Below are positions 23,666-32,396 of a stretch of DNA of 38,684 nt, piece by piece. The first letter of the stretch is position 1, and every line of letters starts with the position of its first letter. Both the position numbers and the translations under genes were made by a program. Source of the DNA: Microbulbifer aggregans. GTDB lineage: Bacteria > Pseudomonadota > Gammaproteobacteria > Pseudomonadales > Cellvibrionaceae. Location of the stretch: positions 1 through 38,684 of the forward strand of contig NZ_JAIVKK010000016.1 of assembly GCF_020524005.1 (NCBI RefSeq), written 5' to 3'. The notes below the pieces were generated by a model, which saw only the letters and a list, made by a program, of their open reading frames with translations, had not been told where the DNA came from and made no database searches.

Positions 23666-23687
23666 CAGATTTACAGGGAGTAGATTG

Positions 23688-24146
23688 ATGTCTGAAGTAA
23701 CAGCGGAAAAGGAAGTTTTCGATGAGATCTGCAAAGAGGTGGCCCGTCGCCATGGGTTGCTTCTGAGTCCAGACGATCCTGTCCTGGTAACAGTCACCCT
23801 GAACCAGCTGGCCATGAAGCGGGCACAGGAACAAAGCTCGGCAGCATTTGAAACCCTGAAGGATGGCCTGGAAGAAATTTACCTGCGACAGGCTCAGGAA
23901 ACCAAAGACACCGCGAATAAGCTTGTTGGTGCCGCTCTGCGTACCGCTGAGCGCTCGATAGGTGACATGGCTGCACAAGTGGCCTCAGAAGTTGCCAAGC
24001 GAACAGAAGCCTCTCTGGCAGCTGCCGAGCAACGAATGGCGGCCACGGCAGGATCTATCAAATTTGACAGGAATGTTTCAGTATTTTGCTGCATTTTGGC
24101 TCTTTGTTTTTCTTGCCTAGCAATTTACAGCATGGTATCCCCCTAA
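23688..24146 (+). CDS. traM: TraM-like conjugation protein, 152 aa
   Basis: It is third in the traK-traL-traM order of RP4. The N-terminal part (FDEICKEVARRHGLLLSPDDP) and following coiled helix fit TraM; a single membrane helix closes the protein (VSVFCCILALCFSCLAIYSM). ATG 23688 has GGGAG 7 bases upstream. The function of TraM in RP4 is accessory and poorly understood. The topology suggests anchoring at the inner membrane with the helical part in the cytoplasm. Confidence 0.8.
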   Translation: MSEVTAEKEVFDEICKEVARRHGLLLSPDDPVLVTVTLNQLAMKRAQEQSSAAFETLKDGLEEIYLRQAQETKDTANKLVGAALRTAERSIGDMAAQVASEVAKRTEASLAAAEQRMAATAGSIKFDRNVSVFCCILALCFSCLAIYSMVSP

Positions 24147-24249
24147 AAATGTGGGGGTATTCGGCTTTAGTATCCAACAAATCCGCCATTCTCTATAATC
24201 CACGCTAAAAGAGAAAGGAGTCACCGACAACAGGTGATCTATCAAGAGC

Positions 24250-24558
24250 GTGGATAAAGAAAATTTTGCACAGAATTTAAGCTTCGAGCTTGGCCGACGC
24301 GGGATCACAAAGGATGACCTAGCAGATGCCAGCGGTCTATCAAGATCATTCCTCTTCAGTATTACCAAATCCATCAATCCGGAAAACTGTAGCCTGGAAA
24401 AAGGAACAGCAATCGCTTCTGCTCTTTCCATGCCACTTTTTTTGTTTTTACTTCCGCCAGAAGTATTTCAAAAAACTGTTTCACTTCTCCCCAAACTACC
24501 TAAAAAACCAGTAAGCATTTCGTCTGCTATAAAAGCATTAGCGAGTTCCACTGAGTAA
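24250..24558 (+). CDS. trbA: HTH regulator at the TrbA position, 102 aa
   Basis: An XRE-type helix-turn-helix (RRGITKDDLADASGLSRSFL, residues 18-38) is followed by SLEKGTAIASALSMPLFLFLLPPEVF, the usual end of this fold. It lies directly upstream of trbB, as TrbA does in RP4, where TrbA represses tra and trb promoters. The GTG start (24250) has GGAG about 30 bases upstream but no close site, so the start is not certain. A consensus TATAAT at 24194-24199 lies ahead of it with a weak -35. Likely targets are the palindromes at 24561 and 24704. Confidence 0.7.
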   Translation: MDKENFAQNLSFELGRRGITKDDLADASGLSRSFLFSITKSINPENCSLEKGTAIASALSMPLFLFLLPPEVFQKTVSLLPKLPKKPVSISSAIKALASSTE

Positions 24559-24560
24559 AA

Positions 24561-24601
24561 GGTACCACCGTGCAAAATATTATTTTTTGCACGGAAGTAC
24601 C
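24561..24601. repeat. Long palindrome downstream of trbA
   Basis: GGTAC-ca-CCGTGCAAAA (24561-24577) is mirrored by TTTTGCACGG-aa-GTACC (24585-24601) around a 7-base loop, arms of 17 with 2 mismatches. It begins 2 bases after the trbA stop. It could be a trbA terminator (an imperfect one, T-run within the stem) or an operator or cruciform between trbA and trbB. About 90 bases of A+T-rich DNA follow, without a gene. Confidence 0.75.
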
Positions 24602-24689
24602 CAATGAGTGGTATCGCACAAAAAATTATTTAAAAAAGAATTTAGGCGCACAATAGTCTTTTTTTTTTGTGTTCTACCTTTCCTTCCTA

Positions 24690-24723
24690 TTGTTACGCGC
24701 ATCAAGTCCGTTATACTGGACTT
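24690..24723 (+). promoter_or_regulatory. trbB promoter with operator palindrome
   Basis: TTGTTA (24690-24695) and TATACT (24712-24717) are 16 bases apart. The palindrome AAGTCC-GTTATACT-GGACTT (24704-24723) has the -10 box as its centre, so a bound repressor, probably the TrbA-like protein, would shut the whole trb operon. The start of transcription is near 24724, leaving a leader of about 25 nt. Confidence 0.7.
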
Positions 24724-24748
24724 ATGAAAACTGCGGAGTAATCAAGGA

Positions 24749-25714
24749 ATGGATAACTCTGAATCTCAATCCAGACTTCAAGCAAAGCTAGGCCGCGAGC
24801 TTGGGCCAATTATTTGTAACGCCTTGGAAAATGATCGGGTGTTAGAAATTATGGCGAATCCAGACGGGAAACTCTGGATTGAAGAGTTTGGTAAAGCCCC
24901 ATATATAGCTGGGGAAATCCCCCCATCTCACCTTCAATCAATTCTTGGGACGATCGCCGCATCTATCAATTCTGCCTGTAACCGCGAAAACCCTGTAGTA
25001 GAAGGTGTTTTACCTATCGGCGGACACCGTTTTGCCGGTGTCCATCACGCCAATACAGGAACGTCTAACTGTGCATTTGCAATCCGAAAAAAACCAACGC
25101 GCGTTTTTTCTCTTGACGAGTACGTTGGTACCGGAACGATCACCTCTGAACAAAAAGGAATTATCGACAAAGCCATTACAGAAAAGTGGAACATCCTTGT
25201 CGTCGGCGGTACCGGGTCAGGAAAAACCACCCTTACCAATGGTGTTCTCTCTCGGGTAAATGATCTTTGCCCGGATGATCGGATTTTTCTTGTTGAAGAT
25301 ACGCAAGAAATTATTTGCCGACAGAAAAACACTGTTCAGATTACTACAAGTGATTACCTTTCTTCCTACGGTGCTTTAAAGCTCGCTCTGCGCTTCCGTC
25401 CAGATCGCGTGATGTTTGGTGAAGTCCGCGATGGTGTCGCCCTGGATTTATTAAAAGCCTGGAATACAGGCCATCCTGGGGGCGTCTGCACTCTTCATGC
25501 AAACAGCTCTGAAGAAGCCCTGGAACGATTGTCCGAAATGATCCAAGAAAAGTGTTCTGGTGATTTTCGTTCGCTGATAGGTCGGTCAGTTGACCTGTGC
25601 CTATTCATCCAAAAATCCCCAAGTTCTGCATCCGGCCGGATTGTTCGCGACCTTATCAAAGTCGAACGGTTTGATAAGGATCGTGGGGAGTTTTCTTTCT
25701 CAACCATCTGTTAA
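24749..25714 (+). CDS. trbB: TrbB/VirB11 secretion ATPase, 321 aa
   Basis: Walker A VVGGTGSGKTTLTNGVL (about 150-166), FLVEDTQEIICRQKN, and the late LRPDRVMFGEVRDG-type box (LRFRPDRVMFGEVRDGVALD) followed by NTGHPGGVCTLHANS are typical of VirB11-like hexameric ATPases at the inner membrane. Three GGA triplets (24735, 24746, 24751) lie around the start codon, possible CsrA contacts given the csrA gene at the end of this operon. Confidence 0.96.
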   Translation: MDNSESQSRLQAKLGRELGPIICNALENDRVLEIMANPDGKLWIEEFGKAPYIAGEIPPSHLQSILGTIAASINSACNRENPVVEGVLPIGGHRFAGVHHANTGTSNCAFAIRKKPTRVFSLDEYVGTGTITSEQKGIIDKAITEKWNILVVGGTGSGKTTLTNGVLSRVNDLCPDDRIFLVEDTQEIICRQKNTVQITTSDYLSSYGALKLALRFRPDRVMFGEVRDGVALDLLKAWNTGHPGGVCTLHANSSEEALERLSEMIQEKCSGDFRSLIGRSVDLCLFIQKSPSSASGRIVRDLIKVERFDKDRGEFSFSTIC

Positions 25715-25726
25715 AAGGAAATAACC

Positions 25727-26089
25727 ATGCGTTTCAACTCAACCACTGTAATGGCTGTCTTCGCCGCATTCATGGCATTCACCATGCTCCCCGTAGACGC
25801 TCTTGCATCCACCACTACCGGCCTGCCCTGGGAAGATCCTCTGGATACCATCATGTCGTCCCTGACCGGCCCAGTTGCTCTGATCTGCTCGATCATCGGT
25901 ATGGCCGTAGCAGGCCTTAGCTTGGTGTTTGCGGGCGGCGAAGTATCAGAGTTCGTCCGACGAGTAATCATGCTGGTTCTGGTGATCTCTCTGATTGTTG
26001 GAGCTGCGAGCGGCATTACCGTTCTCTTCGGTACTTCTAGTGCGGTTATCGCAAGCCCGGAGGCCTTGGAGCTTCTTAAAAATGGCTGA
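25727..26089 (+). CDS. trbC: TrbC/VirB2 pilin, 120 aa
   Basis: A signal peptide (1-27, ending VDALA) is followed by two hydrophobic segments (SLTGPVALICSIIGMAVAGL and FVRRVIMLVLVISLIVGAAS), the layout of TrbC. RP4 TrbC is trimmed at both ends and closed into a ring by TraF; the matching C-terminal region here is VLFGTSSAVIASPEALELL. It forms the transfer pilus. Confidence 0.92.
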   Translation: MRFNSTTVMAVFAAFMAFTMLPVDALASTTTGLPWEDPLDTIMSSLTGPVALICSIIGMAVAGLSLVFAGGEVSEFVRRVIMLVLVISLIVGAASGITVLFGTSSAVIASPEALELLKNG

Positions 26090-26387
26090 TAACCCACAAC
26101 CAAAATCAACACCGATTTATCAAGCTCTCTCCCGCGCAAGCCTTTTTATGGGAGGCGACAGGGAAATGGTTCTAGGTGTGATTTTGGTATTTGGCTCGAT
26201 TGTGATGATCGGGGCAACTGTTCAGCCCATTGCTTCTTTGATTTCTGCGGCGGTGATTATGTTTTCGGTGTGGGGCCTGCGCCTCGCGGCGAAAGCAGAT
26301 CCGAGAATGCGCCACAAGTATTTCAGAAGCATCAAATACAAAGCTGTTTACAGGGCGCATTCGCGCCCTTACCGAGAGGGACGATAA
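26082..26387 (+). CDS. trbD: TrbD/VirB3, 101 aa
   Basis: The start ATG 26082 (MADNPQPKSTPIYQALSRA) overlaps the trbC end by 8 bases; the longer ORF from 25995 is a frame shadow. The N-terminal PIYQALSR box and two membrane helices (about 28-70) are typical of VirB3/TrbD inner-membrane channel proteins. The stop overlaps the trbE start (TAATG). Confidence 0.9.
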   Translation: MADNPQPKSTPIYQALSRASLFMGGDREMVLGVILVFGSIVMIGATVQPIASLISAAVIMFSVWGLRLAAKADPRMRHKYFRSIKYKAVYRAHSRPYREGR

Positions 26388-28846
26388 TGCTGAATATCAA
26401 GGCGTACCAGGGAAGAGAGCCGGGATTTTCTGATCTTCTGAACTATGCCGCCGTTGTCGATGACGGCGTTGTAAGTCTGAAGGATGGATCTTTCATGGCC
26501 GGGTTCTTCTACCGAGGAGAAGATACATTCTCTACGACAGGTTCTGAGTTGGACTGGCAAGCAGCCCAGATCAACCGTGCAGGCTCTAACTTGGGCTCTG
26601 GATGGATGATCCACTGCGATGCAGTAAGAATGCCAGCGCCAAAGTATGACCTTATGAAGCGGTCATTCTTTCCTGATCCTGTAACCCTGGCAATCGAGCA
26701 AGAACGCCAGAAGTACTTCTCTGCTGAAGGTAACGCTTACCTTTCAGAGTACGCCTTGATAGTCACCTATCAGCCGCCCCTCCGCATCCAATCCCGAATG
26801 GTCGATGTGATGTATGAGGGCGGAACCAAGAACAGGGTATCTGACGAAGAGCGCGGTACCCAAATCCTGGAGGAGTTTAAGGAGCGTGTTGCAAAACTAG
26901 AGCGCGACTTAAGTTCCGTGCTCACAATGCGCCGTATGCGCGGTCAGCCGTACATTGATGAATATGGCTGCGAGCACATACATGATGAATTGCTGGCCTA
27001 TATCAACTTTTGTATCTGCGGCAAGCGTCACCCAGTGAACCTGCCCCCAATTCCGATGTACCTAGATTCCGTGCTTGGTGCCAGAGATTTCTTTACTGGC
27101 GTAACACCAAATATTGATGGGAAGTACATCTGTCCAGTCGCTATTGAGGGATACCCTCCAGAATCCTATCCGGCGATGCTGTCCGTAATGGATCAAATCC
27201 ATACCGAATACCGCTGGTCTACCCGGTTTATCTTTGAAGATCCCGAAGCCGCAAAGTCGGCTCTCAACAAATTCAAAAAGAAGTGGGAACAAAAGAAGCG
27301 CGGCCTCTGGGATCAGGTAACCAAAAACGAAAAAGGGCATATCAATGAAGAAGCCGTTCGTATGGAACGGCAAGCCCAGCAAGCAATAAATGACGTCGAA
27401 TCCGGTGTGGTCTGCTACGGCTATATCACTAGCGTACTCCTGCTGTATGGAAAGAATCAGGATTTGCTGCTGGAAGAGGCACAGGAAATTCAGGCCAAAA
27501 TCGAGCGCCTGGGCTTCAACGTCAGAATTGAGACGATCAACGCTACTGAGGCCTACCTGGGTTCTCTACCTGGTCATAGCCGGGAGAACGTTGTTCGCCC
27601 CATGGTGAATACTCTCAACCTCGCTCACCTGCTACCAACCTCGGCCATCTGGGCGGGGGAGAAGAACTGCCCCTGCCCATTCTACCCGCCAGAATCACCG
27701 CCTTTGATGCACTGCGCAACACACGGGGCAACGCCGTTCCGGCTCAACCTGCATGTTGATGACCTGGGACATACGCTTGTTCTCGGGCCTACAGGCTCCG
27801 GTAAAAGTACCCTACTGGGAATCATCGAAGCGCAGGCCTTCAGGTACCCGGACGCTACTGTCATTGCCTTTGATAAGGGTATGTCCATGTATGCCCTCTG
27901 TGAGGCTACCGGGGGCCAACACTTCGATGTTGCGGGGGATAGCAGCAAGCTAGCTTTTGCTCCGCTTTCACATGTCAAAACCAAAGCAGACATTTCCTGG
28001 TTTGCTGATTGGGTCGAGGGGATCTGTAGGCTGCAAAACATTGAGCTTACCCCTCAACGCCGAAAGGAAATCTATAACGCTACGGTCAATTGCGTTGAAA
28101 CAGGTAGTAAAACCCTGAGCGACTTCGTGAATACCGTACAAGATCACGACATTCGCAGCGCCATGGAGCAATACACCATCCAGGGTTCCATGGGCCACCT
28201 ACTGGACGCGGAACAGGACGGTCTGAGCCTCCATCGCTTCACCGTATTTGAAATCGAAGCCCTTATGGAGCTCAGCGACACCTACGGCCTGCCAGTACTC
28301 ATGTACCTATTTTGGCGTGTAGAAAAGATGCTCAAGGGTCAGCCAACCTTCCTGTTCCTCGACGAGGCCTGGTTGATGCTGAAACACCCGGTATTCAGAG
28401 AGAAGATCCGCGAGTGGTTGAAAGTACTGCGTAAAGCTAACTGCGTAACTGTGTTCTCCACCCAAAGCATCGAGGACGCCCAGGATAGCGGGATGCTGTC
28501 TGTCCTCCGTGACTCATGCCCAACCAAGATCTTCCTGCCTAATCCAGAAGCCATGACTGAGGATGGCCGTGAAATTTACCGGGCCATGGGGCTCAACAAC
28601 AAAGAAATCCAGATTGTGGCTTCGGCCACCAGAAAACGTCAGTACTACTTCGTCCAGTCCACGGGTCGGCGGCTTATTGAGCTAGCCCTTGGTGAAGTAG
28701 CCCTGTCATTTGTGGGTGCCAGCGGCAAGAAGGATATAGCTCGTATTAAGGAGCTAAAGGCGGAGTTCGGCAGTAATTGGCCACAGCAATGGCTTATTGA
28801 GCGCCGCGTCAACATTCAACTTGAACTAGCAACTGAGGCTGCATGA
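26387..28846 (+). CDS. trbE: TrbE/VirB4 ATPase, 819 aa
   Basis: The start ATG 26387 (MLNIKAYQGREPGFSDLLNY) has GAGGGA upstream; the N-terminal CagE/VirB4 domain is followed by Walker A LGPTGSGKSTLLGI (about 466-479) and Walker B TFLFLDEAWLML (about 653-664). It powers pilus assembly and DNA transfer at the inner membrane. The stop overlaps the trbJ start by 4 bases. Confidence 0.96.
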   Translation: MLNIKAYQGREPGFSDLLNYAAVVDDGVVSLKDGSFMAGFFYRGEDTFSTTGSELDWQAAQINRAGSNLGSGWMIHCDAVRMPAPKYDLMKRSFFPDPVTLAIEQERQKYFSAEGNAYLSEYALIVTYQPPLRIQSRMVDVMYEGGTKNRVSDEERGTQILEEFKERVAKLERDLSSVLTMRRMRGQPYIDEYGCEHIHDELLAYINFCICGKRHPVNLPPIPMYLDSVLGARDFFTGVTPNIDGKYICPVAIEGYPPESYPAMLSVMDQIHTEYRWSTRFIFEDPEAAKSALNKFKKKWEQKKRGLWDQVTKNEKGHINEEAVRMERQAQQAINDVESGVVCYGYITSVLLLYGKNQDLLLEEAQEIQAKIERLGFNVRIETINATEAYLGSLPGHSRENVVRPMVNTLNLAHLLPTSAIWAGEKNCPCPFYPPESPPLMHCATHGATPFRLNLHVDDLGHTLVLGPTGSGKSTLLGIIEAQAFRYPDATVIAFDKGMSMYALCEATGGQHFDVAGDSSKLAFAPLSHVKTKADISWFADWVEGICRLQNIELTPQRRKEIYNATVNCVETGSKTLSDFVNTVQDHDIRSAMEQYTIQGSMGHLLDAEQDGLSLHRFTVFEIEALMELSDTYGLPVLMYLFWRVEKMLKGQPTFLFLDEAWLMLKHPVFREKIREWLKVLRKANCVTVFSTQSIEDAQDSGMLSVLRDSCPTKIFLPNPEAMTEDGREIYRAMGLNNKEIQIVASATRKRQYYFVQSTGRRLIELALGEVALSFVGASGKKDIARIKELKAEFGSNWPQQWLIERRVNIQLELATEAA

Positions 28847-29589
28847 TGAACATCAAAAGGCTACTAATAACCCTTGCCCTTATCCTTCCGGTTACCGTCC
28901 GGGCGAGCGGGATTCCAACTGTTGATATCGTTGCAAACTTACAGGCTGCCCTGGAGTACGTCGAGTCACTGTCCCAGACCACCCAGCAAGCCAAGCAGAT
29001 CTACAACGAAATCGAGATGATTAAAAACCAAATTGAAGAGGCAGAACGCCAAATTAAGAACATGGAAAGTCTCGGCAACTATGACTGGGGCGATATGAAC
29101 GATGCCCTAGCCAAACTGGAGCAAGCGGCACTTCGTACCGATGCCCTGGTTTATGCGTCGGGTGACCTTGAGGGCTCATACGAGACCTACCGGGATCAGG
29201 CGTACTACGAAGCCAACAAGGCAAAATATAACCGAAAAGAAACTATCACCCGCTGGAATAACAATGCACTGGCCACTACCAAAAGCAGCGCTTCTGTGTT
29301 GGATCGTCAAGCAGAACTTCTGGAAAGTGATGGTCAGCAATTGGATCGCCTACAAGGTGACGTTGAGGGTGCAGAAGGACACATGGCAGCAATCCAAACC
29401 GGCAGCCAGCTTCAGGCTTTTACTGCCCAGCAACTCATGCACGTTCGGCAACTGCAAATGAACGAGCAGCAAATCCTGATCCAGCAGCGGGCCGAGGAAG
29501 CCGAAAGGAACTCCATTGATGCAGCCCAATATCAACAACTCAATAGTGGCTCTATCGCTACTAGAAACGTATCCAATTCTGGTTATTGA
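28843..29589 (+). CDS. trbJ: TrbJ/VirB5 minor pilus protein, 248 aa
   Basis: A signal peptide (about 1-21) is followed by a long helical, Gln-rich periplasmic protein (SLSQTTQQAKQIYNEIEMIK), the pattern of TrbJ/VirB5. Placement between trbE and the trbK/trbL genes follows the Ti-plasmid trb order. A second ATG directly follows the first, so the start may be 28846. It is expected at the pilus tip or in adhesion. Confidence 0.9.
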   Translation: MMNIKRLLITLALILPVTVRASGIPTVDIVANLQAALEYVESLSQTTQQAKQIYNEIEMIKNQIEEAERQIKNMESLGNYDWGDMNDALAKLEQAALRTDALVYASGDLEGSYETYRDQAYYEANKAKYNRKETITRWNNNALATTKSSASVLDRQAELLESDGQQLDRLQGDVEGAEGHMAAIQTGSQLQAFTAQQLMHVRQLQMNEQQILIQQRAEEAERNSIDAAQYQQLNSGSIATRNVSNSGY

Positions 29590-29609
29590 GTGTGCTTCGG
29601 AGTATCCAC

Positions 29610-29837
29610 ATGAAATTTAAGATCGCGACGTTCACTTTTTTAGCCTTGTCTCTTGCGGCTTGCACCAATGAAGAGTGTCCACCAACGGTATCAATTGAAA
29701 CACCCGCAGGAATTATCCGTGTGTCTTCTGAAGCAGACGCCGAGCTTCTGCGGTTACTCATCAAGGATGTTGAAAAGCAAAAGCAGCTCAATTCTGGCTC
29801 CGTAAAACCTAGAGAAATTGGGAAAGGAGGTTACTAA
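29610..29837 (+). CDS. trbK: TrbK-like lipoprotein (entry exclusion), 75 aa
   Basis: The start ATG 29610 (MKFKIATFTFLALSLAAC) has GGAG 9 bases upstream and ends the signal with a lipobox LSLAAC. After the Cys the protein is short and acidic (TNEECPPTVSIETPAG). Its size, lipid anchor and place between trbJ and trbL match TrbK, which in RP4 blocks entry of the same plasmid. The sequence itself is not close enough to prove it. Confidence 0.75.
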   Translation: MKFKIATFTFLALSLAACTNEECPPTVSIETPAGIIRVSSEADAELLRLLIKDVEKQKQLNSGSVKPREIGKGGY

Positions 29838-29838
29838 T

Positions 29839-31650
29839 ATGAAACTGGAAGCCGGGAAGGCAATTTGGCTGTTAATCCTGATACTTTTCAGCGGTGCAGC
29901 AAATGCCCAGACTCAAACTGGGGTTTTGGATGACATTGTTAGTTCCTATAAGACTGCATCCGATACCTGGGCACCAATCATAATTGGGTATGCCTTTACG
30001 CTTTTCTGGCTTCTGGTTTCCATTGATTTTGTATTGACAGGAATAAAGCTGCTTTTCAAGCGGGCCGACTTTGGGGATGTTGTTTCAGAATACGTTCATC
30101 TGATTCTGATCATCGGGTTCTTCCTTGCCTTGTTGCAGTTTGCTACCACATCAAGCTCGAATTGGGCTATGGCTATCATCGAAAGCTTCCGTCAGCTCGG
30201 AGGTCTAGCCGGTGGACTACCAACAATTGACCCTTCGGGTGTATTTGATTACGGCCTGGTATCCGCTGGAGCCTTAATGTCTCAAATGAGCCTGACAAGC
30301 CCAGCTCAATCACTTGTCATTGGTATCGTTGGCATTGGTGTGGTCGTTATCTTCGCCCTTATCGCGGCAGAGCTTTTATTCGTTCTTATCAGCATGTGGG
30401 TAATTCTCAATGCTGGCGTAATCATGCTGGGACTCGGTGGATCACAATGGACGAGAAACTATGCGATTAACTATCTCCGGACAGTACTTGCCGTTGGGGT
30501 AAAACTATTTGTCATTCAACTTCTTATCGGTGCTGGACTTGCTCTAACGCTGGACTTCGCTGAAAACATTCCAGCAGAGCCCACCTGGGTAGACATATTC
30601 AGTGTGGCTGGCGCAGCCATCATGCTTTATGTCTTAGTCCGCAATATTGGTCAGCTTGTAGAGTCACTTATCTCAGGTTCGGGTGCCGCGTCAGCTTCTG
30701 GCAGTGGTGCTGTTGTGGGCGCGATTACAGGAGCAGCAGCAGGATTGGGTGCAGCAGCGGCCATGGGAGCAGGCGGGGTTAAATCCGCAGCTGGTGCAGC
30801 ATCTGGTGCAAAAGCCGCATGGCAGCTTGCAGGGGAGGGGATGAGTCAGGCTGGAGGAATGACTGCCACTCAAACCGCGCTTAGCTCTATCGGGGGCGCT
30901 ATTGCTGGTGGGACTGGAGCAGCTGCGGGAGCCAAGCTTGGTGGGATGTTCTCGCAGGTTGCAGGCGCTGCAATAGAGGGCGGAAAGTCATTTGGGCAGG
31001 ACTTCAAGAATCAGCTGAAAGGAGATATTTCAGCTGAGCGGGGCACACTTGGCGGTCGCATGGGCGAAATCATGAAGGATAAAAAAGCCTCCATGCAACG
31101 TCAAAGTGAACTTAACGAGCTGGGAGCGGATCTCTCCGGCTCTCAGATGAATACCCAAGAGCCCATCACCAACGACAAAGGCAGCAGCTCTACACCAAAG
31201 CCTTCCGGTGAATCGGCCAGTCCTGAAAGCAACTCTTCTGCTGGCTCAACGAATATGGGGCCTATGGTCGAAACGCCAAATAGTGGGGGATCGGCCACTT
31301 CCGCGGCAGCCAGCAATACAGTTTTAGAACCCCCTTCGGTACAAACCACCTCAACCGCCCCGGCAACATCTTCTGGCTCCTCCCATGCCTCCGGTGACCT
31401 TCCACCGAATGGATATATATCTGGCGTTCCTGGACAGGAAAGCCTCGGGGCATACGCCAACATGGATGATCCGAAGCCCAGTGAGCCTGAATCCCCGCGA
31501 TCTCCGAAGGGCATAACAGTTTCCGGACAGGAAGAATCCAAAGGGTCTGAATCCCCTCGATCACCGAAAGGCATAACAGTTTCAGGCCAAGAAGAGCCCA
31601 AAAGCTCTAAATCCCCCAAAGGGATCACCGTCACAGATTCAAATAGCTAA
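29839..31650 (+). CDS. trbL: TrbL/VirB6 membrane channel protein, 603 aa
   Basis: The start ATG 29839 has a near-perfect AAAGGAGG site. A signal-like N-terminus and five or six membrane helices (about 40-290) are followed by Ala/Gly-rich sequence (AAAGLGAAAAMGAGG) and a long Ser/Pro-rich tail of about 200 residues. The last 55 residues hold three copies of a 20-aa repeat (31489-31640). VirB6-type proteins form part of the inner-membrane channel; the long variable tail is common in TrbL. Confidence 0.93.
   Translation: MKLEAGKAIWLLILILFSGAANAQTQTGVLDDIVSSYKTASDTWAPIIIGYAFTLFWLLVSIDFVLTGIKLLFKRADFGDVVSEYVHLILIIGFFLALLQFATTSSSNWAMAIIESFRQLGGLAGGLPTIDPSGVFDYGLVSAGALMSQMSLTSPAQSLVIGIVGIGVVVIFALIAAELLFVLISMWVILNAGVIMLGLGGSQWTRNYAINYLRTVLAVGVKLFVIQLLIGAGLALTLDFAENIPAEPTWVDIFSVAGAAIMLYVLVRNIGQLVESLISGSGAASASGSGAVVGAITGAAAGLGAAAAMGAGGVKSAAGAASGAKAAWQLAGEGMSQAGGMTATQTALSSIGGAIAGGTGAAAGAKLGGMFSQVAGAAIEGGKSFGQDFKNQLKGDISAERGTLGGRMGEIMKDKKASMQRQSELNELGADLSGSQMNTQEPITNDKGSSSTPKPSGESASPESNSSAGSTNMGPMVETPNSGGSATSAAASNTVLEPPSVQTTSTAPATSSGSSHASGDLPPNGYISGVPGQESLGAYANMDDPKPSEPESPRSPKGITVSGQEESKGSESPRSPKGITVSGQEEPKSSKSPKGITVTDSNS
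31489..31640 (+). repeat. 60-bp tandem repeats at the trbL end
   Basis: Three units start at 31489, 31549 and 31609, each coding for (E/K)SP(RSP)KGITV and a SGQEE-type spacer; the third lacks the RSP codons and is cut short by the stop. The first two units differ at only a few bases, so copy number could change by slippage or recombination. Confidence 0.85.
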
Positions 31651-31661
31651 GGGAAGAAGCA

Positions 31662-32384
31662 ATGACTACCGCAAACACAAAAGACCTGGATTCAGGTCAG
31701 GACAAGCAGCCAAGGAAAGGGAAGGGGAGCGTTGATATGACGCCCTACCTGCAAGCCCGCCGAGAGTGGGATGCAAGGTATGGCGACTATATCAAGCAGC
31801 GCGACCAGTGGCGACTGACTGCTGTTAGCTCTTTGTTAGGCCTTCTGCTGTGCATTGTGGGCCTGATTTACATCAGCTCTCAAAACAAGCTGGTTCCTTA
31901 TCTGGTGGAAATCGACAAGCTGGGTCGTGTTGCCAATGTTCAGCCGGTCGAGAAAGTAGGTCAGGTAGATATGCGAATCGTGCGGGCTCAACTGGCATCC
32001 TGGGTTACCAATACCCGCAGCGTAACCAGTGACGCTGAAATCCAGAAGCGTCAAGTTTGGGACTCCTACGCACTGATTAACAACGCCGACCCTTCAGCAG
32101 TTCTCCTGAATACCCACTTCCGGGATGAAGAAAACAACCCATTCAAGCGGGCAGGTAAAGAGACCGTAGAGGTGAATATCCGAAGCGTTCTGCCGCAAAC
32201 CAAAGATAGCTGGGAAGCGGAGTGGGAAGAGGTGATTAAGAGCCGTAAGGGGCAAGTGATCGGTCGCCAGTATTGGCGCGCCCTCTTGCAGGTGTACACC
32301 GCGCAGCCTGACAACGAAAAAGCCATTTTTACCAACCCAACCGGGTTGTATATCAAAGAATTTAGCTGGACAGAACAACGGTAA
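31662..32384 (+). CDS. trbF: TrbF/VirB8, 240 aa
   Basis: A cytoplasmic N-terminus with YLQARREWDARYGDYIKQ, one membrane helix (about 54-72, SSLLGLLLCIVGLIYISS) and a periplasmic VirB8-type domain (NKLVPYLVEIDKLG, then NPTGLYIKEFSW near the end) identify it. It is an inner-membrane scaffold of the channel. The start codon lies 11 bases after the trbL stop. Confidence 0.94.
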   Translation: MTTANTKDLDSGQDKQPRKGKGSVDMTPYLQARREWDARYGDYIKQRDQWRLTAVSSLLGLLLCIVGLIYISSQNKLVPYLVEIDKLGRVANVQPVEKVGQVDMRIVRAQLASWVTNTRSVTSDAEIQKRQVWDSYALINNADPSAVLLNTHFRDEENNPFKRAGKETVEVNIRSVLPQTKDSWEAEWEEVIKSRKGQVIGRQYWRALLQVYTAQPDNEKAIFTNPTGLYIKEFSWTEQR

Positions 32385-32396
32385 GAGGATTGACCG

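Noticed and set aside
23229..23978. 249-codon minus strand ORF
   Set aside because: Antisense shadow of traL and traM, both of which match known families.
25711..26139. 142-codon minus strand ORF
   Set aside because: Antisense to trbC, without ribosome site or recognisable features.
31143..31634. 163-codon minus strand ORF with repeats
   Set aside because: Its repeats are the reverse of the trbL C-terminal repeats; no start signals.
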